Origin: Dasypus novemcinctus
Lineage: Eukaryota > Chordata > Mammalia > Cingulata > Dasypodidae
Assembly (NCBI RefSeq): GCF_030445035.2
Contig: NC_080690.1
Span: forward strand, 27,678,796 to 27,742,795
DNA length: 64,000 bases
Reading direction: 5' to 3'
The notes under the pieces were generated by a model. The model did not search any database, had not been told where the DNA came from, and saw only the letters and a list, made by a program, of their open reading frames with translations. Shown here piece by piece: positions 59,570 to 64,000 of this stretch. The first letter of the stretch is position 1. Each line of letters begins with the position of its first letter. A program made the position numbers and the translations under genes.

Positions 59570-59960
59570 ATGGGAAGCAGATGTGGCTCAATCCATTGGG
59601 CACCTGCCTACCACATGGGAGATCCCTGGTTCAGGCCCTGGTGCCACCTAAAAGAAGATGAGCAGACACTGCCTCCTGCTGCAATGAGCTTAGATGCCAC
59701 CTCCTATTGCAATGAACTAGAATTTACCCCCACCACAAGCAGATGCCCCAAAGCAGCAGATGCCACTGCCAGCAGGGAATAGCTGTAGCTCAGGCTGTTG
59801 GGCATTTGCCTCTCGTGTGGGAGGTCCCAGGTTCAGTTTCAGGTACCTCCTGGAGAAGTGAACAAACAATTAGCAGACAGATGAGAGAACCATGGAGGAT
59901 GGGGGGTGGGGGTGGAGAGAATAAATAAAGAAAGTAAATGAAATAAATCTTTTTTTAAAA
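59570..59960 (+). mobile_element. Dimeric tRNA SINE (DAS-related)
   Basis: Two tRNA-like units in sense. First (59572-59650): GCAGATGTGGCTCAATCCATTGGG and B box GGTTCAGGCCC. Second (59776-59852): ATAGCTGTAGCTCAGGCTGTTGGG and B box GGTTCAGTTTC. A 125-bp linker with AAGCAGATGCC and repeated TGCCAC motifs lies between. The end is GAGAGAATAAATAAAG...AAATAAATCTTTTTTT. No clear target duplication was found. Confidence 0.78.
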
Positions 59961-61934
59961 TTCTATAGAGTTCATCACTTTTTTATAAAACACATATTTA
60001 ACTACTAGATAGCAGGTCATTGTTATGGGTATCACATCACAGATCTTTAGAGATGATTGAAAATGATTAGACAATTAAGTATATCACTTTTTCTTCTTTC
60101 TCTATAGACACTGTGTAAACCCTCATAGGTCTTAATTCACTTAATGTAGACAAGTAGTCTCTGCTTTTTAACAATTATTGGTGGTTGCAGTGAGGGGAAA
60201 AAAGGCAGATAAGCACATAGGAAAAAAACACATTAGTGAATAAAAAGAAATCAAATGAGTTAATATTTATAGAATAATTATAAAAATTCTCTCATAACAG
60301 TAAGTGCTGCAAGCACAACAAAAAATTCCAGTAGGACTAAGAAGTTAAATAAGAAGCTGATATTTAAACTTAATTGAAAGTAGCTTCTGTTAAATAGTAG
60401 ATGGTCAAGGAAAAAAATTAGAGGAAAGAGTAGGGCATGTTGCCGAAACTATAAGAAGTCCAAGGCTACTAACCAACATTCATGGTCCTCCCTTAAAACA
60501 AAGTCTACATTTTCTGATAATATTTAGTACATTTTTAAGTGTTGTTATATTTTCAAGTCAGAACCACATAGAAAAATTGTTTGTAGCTCCCCTACCACTT
60601 GGCAGTCACTTCGTTGTAATTCAATAGGCCTTTGATTAAATCACTACACAATTCATTAATTTCGAATACAAGAGAGTCATTCTTTTTGGCTCTTTGAGAA
60701 TATTCTATAATCAAATACACATTCGTCTTGAATTTAAATTTAAAATAAAGCATAGTGGGTACTTTTCATGTTGTTGTTTTAAAACAGCATGAGAACACTG
60801 TCCAAAGCACTTAAGGAACTAATCTACACCTGCCTTTTTTAGTGAAATTATAAATTTCGGCAAGGGTTAGAAAAAAACAAACAAATGAAAGAGGCCCTAA
60901 GATATTAACTTACTTAGGGATAGCATAACACCTAGGTGAATGGCAGAGCTTGAAAGCCCCTTAGATTTTCTGACTTTTCTCTTTTTAACCATAAAACATC
61001 AGAATGAGTGTAACAATGGTTTTCAAGTCATTTTTCCCTTCTTTGAATCTTTAATGCCATATCATTTTTGGCAGGTGTTAAATTTTTACTGATAATAATG
61101 AGATCATTCTGGGGAAGCATCAGCTTTAAAGTGTTTTTTTTTCCTTCCTTTCTTTGTTTCTTTCTTTCTTAAGAGCTTACTATCATTTTTACTAGAACAG
61201 TTCATTTGCCAATAAATTCTGAATTCTCTAGGTAATCTCTTACTCTATTAGATCATTATTTCCATAGGAAAAGTAAATAGGGGCTTACTTATAGGCTTTT
61301 GTTATTATTTCACCTGAGCTATTTCTAGCTAAAGCTATAAGGTAGAAAAACTGGAGTCAGAAATATGGGATTCTTAGCTTGTTTCTTCTACTAGCAGTGA
61401 AAAAATTTCCCTATCAAGGAACTCAGTTTCCTAACTTGAGAAGGTTAATCCTCCCTGGGTTTTTCACTCTTTGTTTCTAAAGACAACTCAGTATCCTTTC
61501 TTTTTCAAGCTATTGTTTAAAGTCAAGTAGGGCATGTCAGAGCAAAGCAAGACAAAGGCAGCAAAGATATTTGAGGACTATCAGGGAATTTACATCCCTC
61601 TAATAGAAAATATCTCTAACCTCAGATACCTAGCATAGTGCATGACATATTGTAGACAGAAATATTGACTTCATACTCATACTATTACTTTCTTTGAACA
61701 GAAGATGACAGTATATGATGTTGAATGTGTGAGTTTATGACACTGGATTTGTGGGTGAGACATTCAGGCATGACTGGACCAGTGCATCAATAAATTCCTT
61801 ACCATTATAATGAATGAAAATTCAAACCAACAGTACTGTCCCCTGTTTTCTTTCTGACCTAAATAAACTTGTGGATGCTTACACTGGAAGGTTTAACTGG
61901 ACCTCATTTCCTTAGTTCTCCCTCAAAATGTGTC
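59961..61934. other. Mostly unassigned; weak MIR pieces near 60880-60975, 61345-61440 and 61620-61660
   Basis: CTTACTTAGGGATAGCATAACACCTAGGTGAATGGCAGAGCTTGAAAG (antisense MIR-like), CTGGAGTCAGAAATATGGGATTC...CTCAGTTTCC (sense MIR-like) and CCTAGCATAGTGCATGACATATTG are short and diverged. A pyrimidine tract lies at 61134-61170. Nothing coding. Confidence 0.4.
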
Positions 61935-62938
61935 CTGTGAAAGATAGAATAATAGATCCAAAAGGTGACTACATACTAATCTCTGTACATAAACTGTGTG
62001 TATGCTCTATGAATAACCTCTGTATATGTTGTTTTAAGTGGAAAAACTTTGCAAATATGATTAATTAAGGATCTTGAGAAGGGAATATTATCCTGGAGTA
62101 TCTGAGTGGTCCCAGTGTGATCACAAGTGTTCTTATAAGAGAAAGAGGCAGGGAGATCAGAATCCAAGTAGATATGATGATGGAAGCTGAGCTTAAAGAG
62201 ACAGATTTCAATATCCTACAATACTGGATTTGAAGACTGAGGGATTAGTTAAGAGCCAAGGAATGTAAGTGACTTCTAGAAGATGGAAAAGTAAAGGGAA
62301 CAGAGGTATCTCTAGACCCTCCAGAAAGAATATGACCCTGCCAACTCATTTTGGACTCCTGACTGCCTGAACAGTAAAATAAAAACTTTTGTTGTTTTAA
62401 ACTACTAAGTGCAGAGTGAGTTGCTGTATAGTGTATCTTGGGAACACAGGCTCAGTCACAACAGAAACTTTCAGCAAATGATTGCTTTATTACTTCCATA
62501 GGACAAAGGGTCCAAAAGAGCAGGGGAAGATCCCATCATGGCTGGTCTCTAGGGGACACCAACTGTACTGATCAGGGTTGGTGGATGGCAGCTCTGCATG
62601 CCCCAAATCCCATGGGAGAGAAGAGAAAAATGTGCTGATCAAAGGCAGGATGTTTATATACCCCATGAGGAGACCTTGCTGCTGAGAGTTACCACCCTGA
62701 TAAACAACAGGGGATGCTTGTTCTTAGTTTCCAGGATTGAGGTATGGTCAGGCTTTCTCATTTGCCCCAACATCAACCTTGGGCTGAGGAGTGGAAACAT
62801 ACTGAAGCATTGGAACACAATAGAAAAGGAGGGGAGGGGTCAGGAGAGGGTTGGGGGATGGCTACTGTGTCTGTGGCTTTTCTGGAACTAAATTTGTGGT
62901 AATTTGTTACAGCAACAATAGGAATCTGATACAAATTC
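61935..62938 (+). repeat. MLT1-like MaLR LTR, interrupted
   Basis: Sense LTR: GGAAAAACTTTGCAAATATGATTAATTAAGGATCTTGAGAAGGGAATATTATCCTGG, GATCACAAGTGTTCTTATAAGAG, CAAGGAATGTAAGTGACTTCTAGAAG, CCTCCAGAAAGAATATGACCCTGCC, TTGTTGTTTTAAACTACTAAG; it then resumes after the insert with TAAATTTGTGGTAATTTGTTACAGCAACAATAGGAATCTGATACA. The two parts join cleanly when 62413-62888 is removed. Confidence 0.75.
62413..62888 (-). mobile_element. Retroviral LTR-like insert inside the MLT1 LTR
   Basis: About 475 bp foreign to MLT1. On the minus strand it has TATATAAA at 62653-62660 and AATAAAG about 165 bp further on at 62485-62491, the order of a retroviral promoter and polyadenylation signal. Edges are near-repeats ACTAAG / ACTAAA, so a short target duplication is possible. 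Clear TG...CA ends were not found, so family and exact limits are open. Confidence 0.55.
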
Positions 62939-63505
62939 CAATCTCCATCACTAAAGAAAGAATATTCCTTCTTAAATTCTAATTTAAGAGTGACTAGAAG
63001 ACAAAAATCCAAACTAACAACTCTTTGTGGGTTATAAAGATTAAATGCATTTGAAATGATACATAGAGAAGCAATTCAAAATTGAGATTTATATTTGGTT
63101 TCCATGGTGATTATTAGAGCTACATCTACCTAATACATTATTTTGAGCAACATGAACCATTTTGAATAAAGCAAAATAGTCCAGTACGTTCCTATGGTTC
63201 ATTATAATTATATATCCCTTGGAAATAAACATTTCAGGCACAGTTTCAAAAAACGTATTTTCAGTATCTTCTGTACCCTGAATATTCTATGAGTGTGTGT
63301 GTGTTAACAACATTATATGGAAAGCATTATCCCAGTGTTCCTATATCAGTAGAATCTACATATTTATTAATTCATATCATTATTTATGAATATTCATGAT
63401 ATAATTTAAACTAATTCAGTATTAGAAAATGTTTGGAAAATTTACCTACCTGTAACTTATAGGTGAGAGATGTCATAGGGTTCCCCACATTTTGGAATCT
63501 TTATT
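62939..63505. other. Unassigned sequence
   Basis: AT-rich with a short (TG)n at about 63294-63303. No repeat or exon recognised. Confidence 0.4.
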
Positions 63506-63917
63506 TCCCCTTTTTAAAGATTTATTTATTTATTTTATTCCCCCCAACCCCAGTTGTCTGTTCTCTGTGTCTATTTGCTGCATCTTCTTTGTCTGCTTCT
63601 GTTGTTGTCAGTGGCATGGGAATCTGTGTTTCTTTTCGTTGTGTCATCTTTTTGTGTCAGCTCTCTGTGTGTGCGGCACCATTCCTTGGCAGGCTGCATT
63701 TTCTTTCACGCTGGGCGGCTCTCCTTATGGGGCGCACTCCTTGCGTGTGGGGCTCCCCTACACAGGGACACCCCTGCCTGGCACAGCACTCCTTGAGTGC
63801 ATCAATACTGTGCATGTGCCAGCTCCACACGGGTCAGAGAGGCCCGGGTTTTGAACTGCTGACCTCCCATGTGGTAGACAGACACCCTAACCACTGGGCC
63901 AAGTCTGCCGCTTCCAC
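63506..63917 (-). mobile_element. DAS-SINE, full length
   Basis: Antisense copy of the long form seen at 32.9 kb: tail (AAAGATTTATTTATTTATTTTATT) at the left, GTTGTCTGTTCTCTGTG, GGCTGCATTTTCTTTCACGCTGGGCGGCTCTCC, GGGGCGCACTCCTTGCGTG, B box as GGGTTTTGAACTGC, A box as CCTAACCACTGGGCCAAG, and end GCCGCTTCC. Weak flanking likeness (TTCCCCTTTTT / TTCCACTTCTTTT) could be a decayed duplication. Confidence 0.88.
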
Positions 63918-63924
63918 TTCTTTT

Positions 63925-64000
63925 ATATATTTTTTTAAAGATTTATTTATTTATCTCTCCCCCCTCCCTCCATTGTCTGCTCTCTGTGTCCATTCATTGT
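63925..64000 (-). mobile_element. DAS-SINE, cut by the window end
   Basis: A second antisense SINE starts straight after the previous one: TTTTTTTAAAGATTTATTTATTTATCTCTCCCCCCTCC, CATTGTCTGCTCTCTGTGTCCATTCATTG. Only the tail side is inside the window. Confidence 0.85.

Noticed and set aside
1..64000. CRISPR arrays, bacterial operons, phage or plasmid features
   Set aside because: No evenly spaced short repeats, no densely packed genes and no ribosome-binding sites. The repeat content is plainly mammalian.

Overview
This is an AT-rich stretch of vertebrate nuclear DNA with no intact protein-coding or stable RNA gene that I can recognise. Several copies of a tRNA-derived SINE carry RNA polymerase III A and B boxes, a body rich in CGCAAGGAGTGC-type motifs and an (AAATA)n-like tail. 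They match the DAS-SINE family known from armadillos. With the mammalian MIR, L2, L1M and MLT2/ERV-L relics, this points to a xenarthran, most likely an armadillo (Dasypus or a relative). No long open frame starts and ends like a host gene. The longest frames lie inside SINEs or L1 non-coding parts, so the window reads as an intergenic desert or the inside of a very long intron.

Layout. 0-5 kb: L2 and MIR relics and one full-length DAS-type SINE (4.15-4.56 kb). 6.6-9.3 kb: a broken retroviral pol fragment (+). 10.3 kb: a monomeric tRNA SINE. 11.7-14.2 kb: MIR, L2 and L1M scraps. 16.65-20.88 kb: an L1 with 5' UTR monomers, ORF1, a large ORF2 deletion and a triplicated 3' UTR segment. 20.9-21.4 kb: L2. 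22.2-23.7 kb: an L1M 3' end. 24.0-24.4 kb: a SINE. 26.4-26.85 kb: a solo MLT2-type LTR. 27.55-29.06 kb: a younger 5'-truncated L1-like insertion (-) with a G-rich tract. 32.2-33.87 kb: an L1M 3' end split by a DAS-SINE. 37.4-42.0 kb: a long L1M copy (-) split by a dimeric SINE. 42.94-48.76 kb: an ERV-L provirus (-) with both LTRs, lying inside a MIR. 49.8-50.6 kb: L2. 52.4 kb: a SINE. 53.7-54.3 kb: L2. 56.25-58.64 kb: a second ERV-L/MaLR-like relic (-), interrupted by a retroposed L1 tail that appears to carry a 3' transduction. 59.3 kb: a TA-rich microsatellite. 59.57-59.95 kb: a dimeric SINE. 61.9-62.94 kb: an MLT1-like LTR holding another LTR-like insert. 63.5 kb to the end: two DAS-SINEs in tandem.

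Nothing here works as a pathway. The interest lies in the nesting history of the retroelements, in L1 structural variants (5' UTR monomers, internal deletion, different 3' UTR types, a probable 3' transduction) and in monomeric, dimeric and long forms of the tRNA SINE in one locus. I found no undescribed host system. Repeat-family names come from recognising consensus-like patterns by eye; no database search was run.
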